Source: Micromonospora coxensis (GTDB lineage Bacteria > Actinomycetota > Actinomycetes > Mycobacteriales > Micromonosporaceae). Taken from it: a DNA stretch of 64,000 bases. Position 1 is the first letter of the stretch. Each line of letters starts with the position of its first letter. The stretch lies in the NCBI RefSeq assembly GCF_900090295.1, contig NZ_LT607753.1, positions 3,596,001-3,660,000 of the forward strand, given 5' to 3'. Shown here piece after piece: positions 1-9,297 of this stretch. The position numbers and the translations under genes were made by a program. The notes beneath the pieces are model-generated. The model worked only from the letters and a program-made list of their open reading frames with translations, ran no database searches and was not told the DNA's origin.

Positions 1-296
1 TCCGCGACTCGTTCGGCAAGCTGCTCGCCGGCGGCCTGGCCTTCACCCTCGGGCTCCAGGTCTTCGTGATCATCGGCGGGATCAGCAAGCTCATCCCGCT
101 GACCGGCCAGACCACGCCGTTCCTCTCCGCCGGTGGCTCGTCGCTGATGGCCAACTGGCTGCTCGTCGCGGTGCTGCTGCGGGTCTCCGACGCCGCCCGC
201 CGGCCGGTGACCCAGGGTGGCGGCCCGGCGGCCCGGCCGAGCGGTGGCCCGCCCGAGCAGTTGCACGGTGCCCCCACGGAGGTGATCCGCCCGTGA
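1..296 (+). CDS. ftsW: FtsW/RodA SEDS glycosyltransferase, C-terminal part
   Basis: This is the 3' end of a SEDS-family peptidoglycan polymerase; the 5' end lies outside the window. The readable frame begins at base 3. It shows a hydrophobic helix followed by the family's typical C-terminal motif [21 protein letters not shown] (around bases 72-150, where the loop and last helix begin), then a last membrane helix and a short Pro/Gly-rich cytoplasmic tail. SEDS proteins polymerise lipid II with a class B PBP, and the partner PBP follows immediately: its GTG start overlaps this stop by 4 nt. In the mycobacterial equivalent of this operon the gene is called rodA, so FtsW versus RodA cannot be decided from the fragment. 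Confidence 0.9.
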   Translation, partial: RDSFGKLLAGGLAFTLGLQVFVIIGGISKLIPLTGQTTPFLSAGGSSLMANWLLVAVLLRVSDAARRPVTQGGGPAARPSGGPPEQLHGAPTEVIRP

Positions 297-1798
297 ACGC
301 ACCCCTGCGCCGCGTCGGCGTCGTCGTCATGGTCCTGTTCGGCCTGCTCTTCGCCAACCTGAACTGGATCCAGTTCCACAAGGCGGACGAGTACCGCAAC
401 AGCGACTACAACGGCCGGGTCCAGGTGGCCGAGTACAAGCGCAAGCGCGGCAACATCGAGGCCGGCGGCACCGCGCTCGCCACCAGCAAGGAGACCAGCG
501 GCAAGCTGAACTACCTGCGCACCTACCCCGGTGGGGCGAAGTACGCGCACGTGCTCGGCTACAAGCCGGTCAATCTCGCCGACACCGGCATCGAGCGGGT
601 CGAGAACGACTTCCTTGCCGGCACCAGCGACGCGCTCTTCGCCAACCGGGTCAAGGACATGTTCACCGGGGACGAGTCGGGTGGCGGCAACGTGCTGCTC
701 ACCGTCTCCAAGCGCGCCCAGGACACCGCGTACGAGCAGCTGCGCAACAACGAGAACGGGGTGAAGAAGGGCGCGGCGATCGCCATCGACCCGCGTACCG
801 GGGCGGTGCAGGCGCTCGTCTCGATGCCCAGCTTCGACCCGAACCCGCTGGCCAGCCACGACACCAACGCGGCCACGGCGGCGTACAACGAGCTGGAACA
901 GCGCGCCGACGGCCCGTTGAAGAACCGGGCGCTGTCGGAGGTCCTGCCGCCCGGCTCCACCTTCAAGATCGTGGTGGCGGCGGCGGCCCTGGAGAACGGG
1001 GTCGGCAAGGAGACCCAGATCCCGGCCGGGGCGAGCTGGACCCCGCCGACCTCGGGCACCCCGATCAAGAACGCCGCCCCGTCGATCTGCCCGGAGTCGC
1101 AGGTCACCCTGATGAACGCGGTCACCGAGTCGTGCAACACCGGCTTCGCCCAGCTCGGCGTGAAGCTCGGCGCGGACACGGTGAAGGAGAAGGCCCGCCA
1201 GTTCGGCTTCGAGCAGGACGACCTCACCGTCGGCCAGCTCGGCGAGGACGGCCTGACCGTGGCGCCCAGCCGGACCGGCGCGATGGAGGCCCCGGGCGGC
1301 GCGACCGACCCGGCCGCGCTGGCCCAGTCCTCGATCGGGCAGCGGGACGTCAAGATGACCCCGCTGCAGGGCGCGATGATCGCCGGGGCGGTCGCCAACG
1401 AGGGCAGGCAGATGCGGCCGTACCTGGTGAAGCAGCTGCTCGGCCCGGACCGCACCACCAGCTACTACAACGCCGACCCGCGCGAGCTGCGCCGGCCGGT
1501 CGACCAGCAGGTCGCCGCCCACCTGCGGGACATGATGGTCAGCGTGGTGCGCAACGGCACCGGCCGCAACGCCCAGTTCAGCGGCTACACCGTCGGCGGC
1601 AAGACCGGCACCGCGCAGTCCGGCCCGGACACCCCCGACCACGGCTGGTTCATCGGCTTCGCCCTCGACAAGGACGGCAAGGCGGTCTCCGCCGTCTGCG
1701 TGGTGCTGGAGGAGGCGGGCAGCGGCGGCAGCGCCGAGGCGGCCCGGATCGGTGGCCAGATCATGCAGGCGGCCGCCGCCGACTCCGGGAGCCGCTGA
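293..1798 (+). CDS. pbpA: Penicillin-binding protein PbpA (class B transpeptidase)
   Basis: A 501-aa class B penicillin-binding protein, the DD-transpeptidase partner of the preceding SEDS protein. An N-terminal membrane anchor (about residues 8-24) precedes a dimerisation region and the transpeptidase domain. All three active-site motifs are present: SxxK as S222-T-F-K225, SxN as S280-C-N282, and KTG as K437-T-G. The GTG start overlaps the ftsW stop by 4 nt, and its own stop overlaps the next kinase start (ATGA-type junction), so the operon is translationally coupled. Length and motif order match the PbpA of the actinobacterial rodA-pbpA-pknA-pknB cluster, which acts in polar growth or septation. 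Confidence 0.95.
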   Translation: MNAPLRRVGVVVMVLFGLLFANLNWIQFHKADEYRNSDYNGRVQVAEYKRKRGNIEAGGTALATSKETSGKLNYLRTYPGGAKYAHVLGYKPVNLADTGIERVENDFLAGTSDALFANRVKDMFTGDESGGGNVLLTVSKRAQDTAYEQLRNNENGVKKGAAIAIDPRTGAVQALVSMPSFDPNPLASHDTNAATAAYNELEQRADGPLKNRALSEVLPPGSTFKIVVAAAALENGVGKETQIPAGASWTPPTSGTPIKNAAPSICPESQVTLMNAVTESCNTGFAQLGVKLGADTVKEKARQFGFEQDDLTVGQLGEDGLTVAPSRTGAMEAPGGATDPAALAQSSIGQRDVKMTPLQGAMIAGAVANEGRQMRPYLVKQLLGPDRTTSYYNADPRELRRPVDQQVAAHLRDMMVSVVRNGTGRNAQFSGYTVGGKTGTAQSGPDTPDHGWFIGFALDKDGKAVSAVCVVLEEAGSGGSAEAARIGGQIMQAAAADSGSR

Positions 1799-3240
1799 TG
1801 CTCTCTCCCGGCGTCCAGCTCGGCAACCGCTACCGCCTCGACGAGCGGATCGCCAGCGGTGGCATGGGCGACGTCTGGCGCGGCACCGACCAGGTGCTCG
1901 GCCGTACGGTGGCGGTGAAGAGCCTGCTCCCGGCGCTGCTGGACGAGCCCGGCTTCGCCGAGCGGTTCCGCGGCGAGGCGCGGACCATGGCCACCATCAA
2001 CCACCCCGGCGTGGTCGACGTCTACGACTTCGGCAGCGACCAGCACATCGCCTTCCTGGTGATGGAGTACGTCGAGGGCGACGCCCTCTCGTCGACGCTG
2101 AGCCGGGTCGGGCGGCTCACCCCGGCCCGGACCATGGCGCTCGTCGCGCAGGCCGCCGACGCGCTGCACGCCGCCCACGAGAAGGGCATCGTGCACCGGG
2201 ACGTCAAGCCGGGCAACCTGCTCGTGCGGCCGAACGGGACGCTGGTGCTGACCGACTTCGGCATCGCCCGCTCCGACCTCGTCGGCCAGCTCACCGCCGC
2301 CGGCTCGGTGCTCGGCACCGCCTCGTACATCTCCCCGGAGCAGGCCAGCGGGGCGGTCGCCACGCCCGCCTCCGACGTGTACGCCCTCGGCGTGGTCGCG
2401 TACCAGTGCCTGGCCGGCCGCCGCCCGTTCGAGGGGGACAACCCCCTGGAGATCGCCATGAAGCACGTCCGGGAGACGCCCCGGCCGCTGCCCGGCGACA
2501 TCCCGCCGCAGGTGAAGGCGATCGTCGAGCGGGCGCTGGCGAAGGATCCGAACCATCGATGGCCGAGCGCCGCCGCGCTGGCCTCGATCGCCCGGCAGAC
2601 CAAGGCCCACCTCTCCCAGCAGGCGCGTACCGGTGGACACGCCGGCCCGGTGTCGGCGGTGCCGGCCTCGCCCGCCGGTCCGGCCGCGCGGGCGCAGGTC
2701 TCCGCGGCGCCGGCCTCGCCGGCCGCCCCGGTGGCTCGGGCCCAGGTCCCGGCCACCTCCCGGCAGCCGCCGCCGCAGTCCCGCCCGGCGGCGGCCGGCC
2801 AGGCCCGTCCGCCGGTCACCGCACGTCAGCCGCAGCCGCCCGTGGTGGCGCAGCGGCCGCCCGTCCCGGCCGTGCCGCAGGCCCGGCCGCCGATGGGTCC
2901 CCGGGGCGCCGCGGCGGTGCCGTCGGCCCCCATCCGCTCCGACCGTCCCGTCGGGTACGCCCGGCAGCCGGTCCCGACCCCCGTTCCGGCGCGTCGTTCC
3001 AGGTCAGGCGCGGTGACGGTCGCCATCCTGCTGGCCGTACTGGTTCTGGTCTGCTCCGGCGTGATTTCCTACAAGGCGCGGAGGGGCGACTTCGGCGCGC
3101 CCGTTCCGCCGAATGTGACGGCCGGCGCGCTGAGCGCCGACGGACGCGACGATCCGGCCGGAACGTCGTACCGTCGGACGGAGTGGCTCCGACCGGGTGG
3201 CGGCGAGACGACGACGAGCGAAGGACGACGAACGCGATGA
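1798..3240 (+). CDS. pknA: Ser/Thr protein kinase, PknA type
   Basis: A 480-aa Hanks-type kinase. The kinase domain spans about residues 12-265, with glycine loop (SGGMGDVW), catalytic Lys K41, HRD at 133-135 and DFG at 153-155, so it should be active. A long Pro/Ala/Gln-rich linker (about 275-400) leads to one membrane helix (about 403-420) and a short outer tail without PASTA domains. In mycobacteria PknA phosphorylates cell-division and wall-synthesis proteins. The ATG start lies in the overlap with the pbpA stop, and its stop overlaps the pknB start. A longer in-frame opening upstream lies entirely inside pbpA and was discarded. Confidence 0.93.
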   Translation: MLSPGVQLGNRYRLDERIASGGMGDVWRGTDQVLGRTVAVKSLLPALLDEPGFAERFRGEARTMATINHPGVVDVYDFGSDQHIAFLVMEYVEGDALSSTLSRVGRLTPARTMALVAQAADALHAAHEKGIVHRDVKPGNLLVRPNGTLVLTDFGIARSDLVGQLTAAGSVLGTASYISPEQASGAVATPASDVYALGVVAYQCLAGRRPFEGDNPLEIAMKHVRETPRPLPGDIPPQVKAIVERALAKDPNHRWPSAAALASIARQTKAHLSQQARTGGHAGPVSAVPASPAGPAARAQVSAAPASPAAPVARAQVPATSRQPPPQSRPAAAGQARPPVTARQPQPPVVAQRPPVPAVPQARPPMGPRGAAAVPSAPIRSDRPVGYARQPVPTPVPARRSRSGAVTVAILLAVLVLVCSGVISYKARRGDFGAPVPPNVTAGALSADGRDDPAGTSYRRTEWLRPGGGETTTSEGRRTR

Positions 3241-5042
3241 CAGCCCAGGCCCGCCTGCTCGGTGGCAGGTACCAGGTCGGCGAGCTGCTCGGCTACGGCG
3301 GCATGGCGGAGGTGCACCGCGGACGTGACCTCCGGCTGGGCCGGGACGTCGCGATCAAGATGCTCCGCGCCGACCTGGCCCGGGACGCCACCTTCCAGAT
3401 GCGGTTCCGCCGTGAGGCGCAGAACGCCGCGTCGCTGAACCACCCGGCGATCGTCGCCGTCTACGACACGGGCGAGGAGACCGCGCCGACCGGCGAGACG
3501 CTCCCGTTCATCGTGATGGAGTTCGTGAACGGGCGGACGCTGAAGGAGGTCCTCGGCGTCGAGGGGCGGCTCCAGCCGCGCCGGGCGCTGGAGATCTGCG
3601 CCGACATGTGCGCGGCGCTGGAGTTCAGCCACCGGCACGGGATCATCCACCGGGACATCAAGCCCGGCAACGTGATGCTCACCCAGACCGGCCAGGTCAA
3701 GGTGATGGACTTCGGCATCGCTCGGGCGCTGGCCAGCGGCGCCACCACGATGACCCAGACCAGCGCCGTCATCGGCACCGCGCAGTACCTCTCCCCGGAG
3801 CAGGCGCGCGGTGAGGCCGTGGACGCCCGCTCCGACGTGTACGCCGGCGGCTGCGTGCTCTTCGAGCTGCTCTGCGGGCACCCGCCGTTCGTCGGGGACA
3901 GCCCGGTCAGCGTCGCCTACCAGCACGTCCGGGAGGCCCCGCCGACGCCGAGCGACATCAACCCGGACGTCACCCCGGCGATCGACGCGATCGTGCTCAA
4001 GGCGCTGTCCAAGAACCCGCTGAACCGCTACCAGAGCGCCGGCGAGATGCGCGCCGACCTGCTCCGGGCCGCCGCCGGCCGGCCGGTGCTGGCCACCCCG
4101 GTCATGCCGCAGGACGAGACGGCGCAGATGGGTCCGGCCGTCGCGGCCGGGTACCCGACCCAGGTGGTCGGCGCGCCCGCCACCCGGCAGATCCCGGCCC
4201 GGGTCGGAGACCCGCAGCGACGCAAGAGTTCGTCCTGGGTGATCGCCGCGTTCGCGGCGCTCGGCGTGCTCGCGGTGATCGCCCTGGTGGCGGCACTGCT
4301 GATGCAGCCGGACGACCCGGAGACGGTCCAGGTCCCGAACCTCGCGGGCCAGGACCAGGCGGCCGCGTTCGCGGAGATCCAGAAGGCCGGCCTGGTGCCG
4401 GTGGCGGGCGACCAGGTCTTCAACGCCACCTGCAAGAAGGGCACGGTCGCCGACCAGAGCCCGCCCGCCGGCAGCAGCCTGGAACCGAACCGGCAGGTGA
4501 CCGTCAACATCTGCGGCGGCCCCGCCACCAAGGCCGTCCCGTCCGGCCTGGTCGGCGGCACCTACGAGAGCGTCAAGCAGACACTCGAGGGCCAGGGTTT
4601 CCGGGTGAAGCGCGAGACGGCGAACAGCGAGCAGGGCAAGGACATCGTCATCAAGGTGGACCCGCAGTCCGGTACGAAGGTCGCCGAGGGCGCGGAGATC
4701 ACGGTGACCGTCTCGCTCGGCAACATCCGCGAGGTCCCCCGGGTCATCGGCCTGCCGCAGGACCAGGCCGAGGAGGAGCTGGAGGACGCCGGCTACCGGG
4801 TGCGGGTGATCGACGGCGACGAGGTGCCGGCCTCCGAGGTGGGCAAGGTGACCGGGCAGAACCCCGAGCCGGGCAGTCAGCTCGCCAAGGGCAAGACGGT
4901 CACCATCGAGATCGGCATCGCCGCGCCGACCGAGCAGCCGAGCGCGCCGGCGACCGGCACCCCGACGGCCACCCCGACGACGCCGGGCGGCGGTGGGGGC
5001 CTGCCGTTCCCGACGCCCCCGGACCGACTCAACGAGGACTGA
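3237..5042 (+). CDS. pknB: Ser/Thr protein kinase PknB with three PASTA domains
   Basis: A 601-aa transmembrane kinase. The kinase domain (about 11-275) has K41, HRD 138-140 and DFG 158-160. The activation loop carries T171 and T173 in TMTQTSAVIGT, the same positions as the autophosphorylated pair of mycobacterial PknB. A membrane helix (about 332-356) leads to three PASTA repeats (about 361-428, 430-498, 499-567), which bind muropeptides or lipid II in relatives, and then a Thr/Pro-rich tail. Mycobacterial PknB has four PASTA repeats, so this protein has one fewer. The ATG overlaps the pknA stop. A 19-bp-stem terminator follows, and the next gene is convergent. Confidence 0.95.
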   Translation: MTAQARLLGGRYQVGELLGYGGMAEVHRGRDLRLGRDVAIKMLRADLARDATFQMRFRREAQNAASLNHPAIVAVYDTGEETAPTGETLPFIVMEFVNGRTLKEVLGVEGRLQPRRALEICADMCAALEFSHRHGIIHRDIKPGNVMLTQTGQVKVMDFGIARALASGATTMTQTSAVIGTAQYLSPEQARGEAVDARSDVYAGGCVLFELLCGHPPFVGDSPVSVAYQHVREAPPTPSDINPDVTPAIDAIVLKALSKNPLNRYQSAGEMRADLLRAAAGRPVLATPVMPQDETAQMGPAVAAGYPTQVVGAPATRQIPARVGDPQRRKSSSWVIAAFAALGVLAVIALVAALLMQPDDPETVQVPNLAGQDQAAAFAEIQKAGLVPVAGDQVFNATCKKGTVADQSPPAGSSLEPNRQVTVNICGGPATKAVPSGLVGGTYESVKQTLEGQGFRVKRETANSEQGKDIVIKVDPQSGTKVAEGAEITVTVSLGNIREVPRVIGLPQDQAEEELEDAGYRVRVIDGDEVPASEVGKVTGQNPEPGSQLAKGKTVTIEIGIAAPTEQPSAPATGTPTATPTTPGGGGGLPFPTPPDRLNED

Positions 5043-5057
5043 GCCGGCTACGGCACT

Positions 5058-5099
5058 GACGGCAGAGGCCCGGTCCGCCTGGACCGGGCCTCTGCCGTC
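5058..5099. terminator. Bidirectional terminator between pknB and pabA
   Basis: A perfect 19-bp stem (5058-5076 with 5081-5099) closes a 4-nt loop between two convergent genes. It can serve both strands. It has no long T-run, as is usual in GC-rich actinobacteria. Confidence 0.85.
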
Positions 5100-5111
5100 G
5101 GAAGACGGGGG

Positions 5112-5762
5112 TCAGGCGTCGGCGAAGGCGGCCCGCCGCCGCGCGTCCACCTCGGCGGCCAGCTCGGGAGCCCGCTCCAGCGCCTCGGTGTGGCCGCACG
5201 CGGCCAGCCAGTTCGCCAGCATCAGGTGGCCGCCCTCGGTGAGCACCGACTCCGGGTGGAACTGGACGCCCTCGATCGGCAGCGTGCGGTGCCGCATCGC
5301 CATCACCACACCGGACGCGGTCCAGCCGGTGACCTCCAGCTCCTCCGGCAGCGTCTCGGGAAGCACGGCGAGCGAGTGGTAGCGGGTCGCGGTGAACGGG
5401 TCGGGCAGGCCGGCCAGCACCCCGACGTCGTGGTGGCGCACCTCGGAGGTCTTGCCGTGCAGCAGTTCGGGGGCGCGGGCCACGGTGGCGCCGAACGCCT
5501 CGCCGATGGCCTGGTGGCCCAGGCAGACGCCGAAGATGGGCAGCTCACCGGCGTACCGCCGGATCACGTCGAGGCAGATGCCGGCGCGGTCGGGGCTGCC
5601 CGGCCCGGGCGAGAGCAGGACGCCCGCCGCGCCGAACCGGCCGACCTCGGCGACGTCGATCTCGTCGTTGCGGCGTACCTCGCAGTCGACGCCGAGCTGG
5701 CCGAGGTACTGCACGAGGTTGAACACGAACGAGTCGTAGTTGTCGATGACCAGGACACGCAT
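5112..5762 (-). CDS. pabA: Aminodeoxychorismate/anthranilate synthase glutaminase subunit
   Basis: A 216-aa class I glutamine amidotransferase of the PabA/TrpG type that supplies ammonia for p-aminobenzoate or anthranilate synthesis. The N-terminus MRVLVIDNYDSFVFN is typical. The catalytic triad is C80 (GVCLGHQ), H169 and E171 (QFHPES), and the oxyanion motif SPGPGSP is at 51-57. It is the last gene of a reverse-strand unit behind the sortase and a small membrane protein. No component I gene is adjacent, so PABA versus tryptophan use is undecided. The same gene follows pknB in mycobacteria (there named trpG). Confidence 0.92.
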   Translation of the reverse strand: MRVLVIDNYDSFVFNLVQYLGQLGVDCEVRRNDEIDVAEVGRFGAAGVLLSPGPGSPDRAGICLDVIRRYAGELPIFGVCLGHQAIGEAFGATVARAPELLHGKTSEVRHHDVGVLAGLPDPFTATRYHSLAVLPETLPEELEVTGWTASGVVMAMRHRTLPIEGVQFHPESVLTEGGHLMLANWLAACGHTEALERAPELAAEVDARRRAAFADA

Positions 5763-5767
5763 GGGGC

Positions 5768-6058
5768 TCACTCGTCCGGAGAGGGGGGCGGGGTGTTGTT
5801 CTGTTCGGTGTCGTACGGCAGGTCGTGCTCGTCGCCGGCGGGCTCGCCCCCGGCCGGGCCGGGTACGCCGCCGTCGTCGCCGGGCACGCCCTGGTCCTCC
5901 TGGGTGACCTGCACGTCGTCGAAGGGGGTGACCAGGGGCTCGGCCCAGGGGAAGACCACGTACCAGAGCAGGGCGACGGCGGCGGCGGCGATCAGCACCG
6001 AGCCGGTGAGCTTGCCGGCCAGGCCGAAGGGCAGCTTGCGCCAGATCCACGCGTACAC
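5768..6058 (-). CDS. Small acidic single-pass membrane protein
   Basis: A 96-aa protein starting at GTG (VYAWIWRKLPFG), with one membrane helix (about residues 16-36) and a strongly acidic, Gly/Pro/Asp-rich tail predicted outside. Only 2 nt separate it from the sortase stop and 5 nt from pabA, so it is probably translated as part of that operon. I recognise no catalytic motif and no LPxTG-like sorting signal. A partner or accessory role with the sortase is inferred only from position. Confidence 0.75.
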   Translation of the reverse strand: MYAWIWRKLPFGLAGKLTGSVLIAAAAVALLWYVVFPWAEPLVTPFDDVQVTQEDQGVPGDDGGVPGPAGGEPAGDEHDLPYDTEQNNTPPPSPDE

Positions 6059-6060
6059 GG

Positions 6061-7704
6061 TCAGCCTCCCAGCGCCCGGGGTCGACCCTCGGACTTGGGC
6101 ATGGTCTCCGCCAGTTCGGCGTGGACGATCAGCCGCTGGTAGTTGTCGAACTTCGGGTTGCAGGTGGTCAGGGTGAGCAGCTTCCTGCCCTTCTCGCCGG
6201 CCTTGAGCGGGAGCGGCTGCGGCGACACCACCTCGACCTGGTCCGGCCGGACGATGTGGCTCTTGACGACCTTGTAGACGTACCAGGTGTCCTTGGTCTC
6301 GGCCACGATCTCGTCGCCGTCGTTCAGCTCGTCCAGCCGCCAGAAGGTGGCCCGGTTGCGGTGCCCGGCGACGGAGAAGTTGCCGACCTGGCCGGGCATG
6401 GCGCTCTTCGGGTAGTGACCGGGGGCGTACCGGATGTCCTTCTGGCTGACGCCCTCCACCACGATCCAGTTCTTGTCGAGCCTGGGGATGTAGAGCCCGG
6501 CGATCGGCCTGCCCTGCACCGGCGGCTTCGGCTTGGCGGTGGGGCCGCCGCTCGGCCCGGCGCTGGGCGCGACGGTCGGGTCGCCGCTCGGCCCCCATTC
6601 CTGGGCGAGTTGGCTGCTCAGATCCCCCTGGTGGGCGTCGACGATGGCCGACTTGCCCCAGATCTCGTACCCGGCGAAGAGGAGCACCACCAGGCCGAAG
6701 GTGATCAGGAGTTCACCGCTGACCCGGACGCCGGTGCGCAGCCGGGAGGTGAAGGAGGGGCGGGTCAGCTCGGAGTAGACGCTCTTGTAGCCCTCGCCGG
6801 TCTGCTCCGGGCGCAACTGCACCACCCGCTCGCCGCGGCGGGGCTGCGGCGGCTCCGTGGCGGGGGCCTGGTCGGCCGCGCGGACGTGCTCGGGGACCGG
6901 GGGGACCGCGCCCATCAGCGCCGTCGAGTCCAGCGGCGGCCGGGCGGTGACCGCCGGGATGACCGCGGTGGCCGCCGGGTCGGCGGCCCGCTCCGGTCCG
7001 CCGTCGCGGACGGTCGCGTCCGACCGTCCTGGCCCGCGCGGGCCGATCTCGTTCGCCGGTACGCCGGGCTGTCCGGTGGTGCCGCCGGTCGTCGACTGCC
7101 GGGCGGTGCGCCCCTCGACGGGGGACTGTGCGGCGGCAGCCGCGTCGGGCCGGGTGGCGGGGCGCTCCGGGGCCCGGTGGGCGACGGTGGGGAGGAACGC
7201 GGTCGGCGCCTCCGTGGGAGCCGGTGGGCGTACCCCTGCCGGCGGCTGCGGCCCGACGGGGCGGGCCGGTCCGGACGGCGCTCCGGTGGGCCGCTGCGGG
7301 TCGACGGGTGGCGGCCGGTGGGCCACGGGCGGTGCGGTCGGCGGGTCGACCCGCCGGTCCTCACCGCTGCCGGGCCAGGCGGGCGGGGCCGGCTGGACCC
7401 GGCCGCCGGTGGGGAGCGTCGGGGCGTCGATCGGCGGGCGGGCCGGCGGGGGGCCGTCGACGGGCGGGGGCGGGCCGGGACGGGCGGGCTCGACCGGCCG
7501 GGTCACCGGCCGGTTGGCGGGGCCGGCGGGCGGCGCGGTGTGTGCCGGGGGTCGGTTGGTCGAGGAGCGCGGCGGCAGGACCGGGTCGGGCCACGGATCG
7601 GGACGCGCGGGTGCCTGCGGCGTGGAGCGGTCGACCGTGGGGATGAAGGCGGTCGGGTCGTCGCTCCGGTCGCGGTGGCGCGGGTCCCGTCCGTCCGAGG
7701 TCAT
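6061..7704 (-). CDS. Class E sortase with long proline-rich cytoplasmic arm
   Basis: A 547-aa sortase that would cleave and transpeptidate cell-wall sorting signals at the outer membrane face. The first about 320 residues are a low-complexity Pro/Arg/Thr-rich arm, then comes one membrane helix (about 325-345) and the sortase domain. Catalytic His is H448 (in AGHRNRATF), catalytic Cys is C515 in TLTTC, and a downstream Arg follows in NYQRLIVH. Class E enzymes in actinobacteria typically recognise LAxTG signals; none is visible in this window. The ATG overlaps the upstream DUF881 stop by 4 nt. The unusually long arm makes the protein about twice the size of a minimal sortase. Confidence 0.9.
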   Translation of the reverse strand: MTSDGRDPRHRDRSDDPTAFIPTVDRSTPQAPARPDPWPDPVLPPRSSTNRPPAHTAPPAGPANRPVTRPVEPARPGPPPPVDGPPPARPPIDAPTLPTGGRVQPAPPAWPGSGEDRRVDPPTAPPVAHRPPPVDPQRPTGAPSGPARPVGPQPPAGVRPPAPTEAPTAFLPTVAHRAPERPATRPDAAAAAQSPVEGRTARQSTTGGTTGQPGVPANEIGPRGPGRSDATVRDGGPERAADPAATAVIPAVTARPPLDSTALMGAVPPVPEHVRAADQAPATEPPQPRRGERVVQLRPEQTGEGYKSVYSELTRPSFTSRLRTGVRVSGELLITFGLVVLLFAGYEIWGKSAIVDAHQGDLSSQLAQEWGPSGDPTVAPSAGPSGGPTAKPKPPVQGRPIAGLYIPRLDKNWIVVEGVSQKDIRYAPGHYPKSAMPGQVGNFSVAGHRNRATFWRLDELNDGDEIVAETKDTWYVYKVVKSHIVRPDQVEVVSPQPLPLKAGEKGRKLLTLTTCNPKFDNYQRLIVHAELAETMPKSEGRPRALGG

Positions 7705-8507
7705 CGCGGTACCGTCGCCGACCGCAGCGCGGTCGAGTCCTCGAAGGCGGGCACGCTGACGGTCGACACCTGCTCGGAGTACCCGAGCTGGTAGTGCTCG
7801 ACCGCCTGCTTGAACAACCGGACTCCCTCGGAACCGGCGAGGGCCTGCTGGAGCGCGGCCGGATCGCCGATTGCTACGATCTTGAACGGTGGGGAGTACA
7901 CCCGGCCGTGCAGCAGCAGGGTGTTACCCACGCAGCGTACCGCGCTGGTGGTGAGCACGCGGACGTTCATGATTGACATGGCCTCCGCGCCGCCGGCCCA
8001 GAGCGCGTTCACGACCGCCTGGACGTCCCCCTGGTGGACGACCAGGTCGTCGTTGGTGGCACCTTTCGGCAGCGTCCCGTCGCTGCGCCGGGCCGCGTCG
8101 TCCAGCTCGACGGTCACCCCGGGGCCGGTGAGGGCGGTGAAGCCGGCGGACAGCTCGCTGGCCCGGGCCCGGTCCCGCTCCGCGGAGATCGGTCCGTCGG
8201 TGTCGGCCAGCGCGGCGGTCTGGCTCTCGACCTCGGCGCGCAGCCGGGCGGCGCGCAGCTCGCTGGCCGCGACGCGCTCGCGGCGGTCCTCGATGAGCTG
8301 GGTCAGCTCGGGACGGCGGTCCTCCCGCAGGGCGGTGCCGCCGGCGGTGGTGGCGGTGGTGGTGAAGAGCAGCCCGGCCGCGGCGGCGATCAGCGGCACA
8401 CCGATCGACCAGCCGGGTCGACGCTGCCGTGGACGCCGTGGCAGGAGCGCGGCGACGGCGCGTCGCATGGCCTTCTGCCAGGACGCCGCGCCGGATGTGT
8501 ACTCCAC
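7701..8507 (-). CDS. DUF881 family membrane protein
   Basis: A 268-aa protein with an N-terminal membrane helix (about 33-52), a coiled-coil stretch (about 65-105) and a C-terminal DUF881 domain. The family has an unknown biochemical role but sits beside crgA and the pknAB cluster in many actinobacteria (Rv0012 position in M. tuberculosis), so a role in division or wall assembly is suspected. The GTG at 8507 is preceded by GGAAGGA at good spacing. A later in-frame ATG is less well supported. It heads the operon with the sortase, the small membrane protein and pabA. Confidence 0.85.
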   Translation of the reverse strand: MEYTSGAASWQKAMRRAVAALLPRRPRQRRPGWSIGVPLIAAAAGLLFTTTATTAGGTALREDRRPELTQLIEDRRERVAASELRAARLRAEVESQTAALADTDGPISAERDRARASELSAGFTALTGPGVTVELDDAARRSDGTLPKGATNDDLVVHQGDVQAVVNALWAGGAEAMSIMNVRVLTTSAVRCVGNTLLLHGRVYSPPFKIVAIGDPAALQQALAGSEGVRLFKQAVEHYQLGYSEQVSTVSVPAFEDSTALRSATVPR

Positions 8508-8736
8508 CGAGCGTTCCTTCCGCCTCGTCTGGTTCGCCCCGTCGCGGCGCGGGCCGGCGGGCCCGTCCCGGGGCGGTTCCCCATTTTTCGGTCACTGCGC
8601 GCACCGGTCTGACCCCATTCGTGGATCAGACGGCCCGTCCGGACTACGCTAGCTGTCGACATTATTGGCCATGGACCGTCGCCCCCGCGCCCGGTTGTCA
8701 GGCCGGACGAGGTCGTCACCCCCTCTGGAGAGCGTC

Positions 8737-9000
8737 GTGCCCAAGTCTCAGGTCCGTAAGAAGAAGGTGTACACCCCGCCGACGGACGTGCGTCCGACGG
8801 CGACGGCGGCGACGCGCAAGCCTAGCCCGGTGTGGCTGCCGGTCACGGCGGTCACGCTGATCGTGGCCGGCATCGGCTGGCTGGTCGTCTACTACCTCTC
8901 CGAGCAGGAGTACCCGGTCGCCTCCTGGGGCTACTGGAACCTGGCGGTCGGCTTCGGCGCGATGGTCGCCTCGCTGATCGTCCTCTCCCGCTGGCGCTGA
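8737..9000 (+). CDS. crgA: Cell division protein CrgA
   Basis: An 87-aa integral membrane protein with a basic N-terminus (VPKSQVRKKKVYTPP) and two membrane helices (about 31-54 and 66-84), the full-length CrgA layout. CrgA interacts with FtsZ, FtsQ, FtsI and CwsA and tunes septation in actinobacteria. The GTG at 8737 has GGAG 7 nt upstream and gives the family's canonical N-terminus; the in-frame upstream extension is not conserved in type. It is divergent from the DUF881/sortase operon across 229 nt. Confidence 0.95.
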   Translation: MPKSQVRKKKVYTPPTDVRPTATAATRKPSPVWLPVTAVTLIVAGIGWLVVYYLSEQEYPVASWGYWNLAVGFGAMVASLIVLSRWR

Positions 9001-9057
9001 GCGCGGGCCGCCCCGGTGGCGGCGGGCGACACGATCCAGGTCACTGTCGCGGAGCCC

Positions 9058-9081
9058 TGCCCGGCGCTTCGGCGCCGGGCA
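9058..9081 (+). terminator. crgA terminator with UUCG tetraloop
   Basis: TGCCCGGCGC and its exact complement flank a TTCG loop, giving a 10-bp stem with an extra-stable tetraloop 57 nt after crgA. Confidence 0.75.
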
Positions 9082-9128
9082 CCCTAAGGTGTGCGCAGGG
9101 CGGCGTGGCCTGGTGCGAGAAGACTCAC

Positions 9129-9158
9129 GTTACTGCTGGGTAACCTTGCGCGTAGGCT
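9129..9158 (+). promoter_or_regulatory. Promoter with 16-bp palindromic operator upstream of etfD-like gene
   Basis: GTTACTGCTGGGTAAC (9129-9144) is a GTTAC-N6-GTAAC palindrome. It contains a -35-like TTACTG (9130-9135), and 17 nt later comes a -10-like TAGGCT (9153-9158), so a bound protein would cover the promoter. The only other palindrome of this design I found is upstream of the FadE5-like gene at 36191-36206. The size and symmetry suit a TetR/FadR-type repressor (inference). Confidence 0.65.
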
Positions 9159-9165
9159 GCACTGC

Positions 9166-9240
9166 ATGACCGAGCGGAGCGAGGTCATCGACCGGTCCGG
9201 TCGAGGGTGCGGCAGCGGCGTCACGCCGGGCGCGCCCTGA
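9166..9240 (+). CDS. Possible leaderless 24-aa upstream ORF
   Basis: An ATG at 9166 lies 7 nt after the TAGGCT -10 element, exactly where transcription should start, and opens 25 codons ending in TGA at 9238-9240. The peptide begins MTERSEVIDRSG and has no recognisable domain. It ends 57 nt before the oxidoreductase start. The first bases contain a short inverted repeat (ATGACC...GGTCAT). It could be a translated leader, a leader peptide that affects downstream expression, or chance; codon content alone cannot decide. Confidence 0.35.
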   Translation: MTERSEVIDRSGRGCGSGVTPGAP

Positions 9241-9297
9241 TCCGGTCCCCGGTCGCCGAGCCGCTCGACAGGCAGCAGACCCCGGGAGGCCAACTCG

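Noticed and set aside
1132..3240. Long open frame covering pbpA end and pknA
   Set aside because: Only the part from the ATG at 1798 encodes a kinase; the rest is an out-of-frame reading of pbpA with Arg/Gly/Pro bias.
6121..7794. Long plus-strand frame opposite the sortase
   Set aside because: It is the antisense shadow of the sortase gene, with no SD and no recognisable domain.
9129..9144. MtrA-like box
   Set aside because: MtrA boxes are usually direct repeats; this site is an inverted repeat GTTAC/GTAAC.
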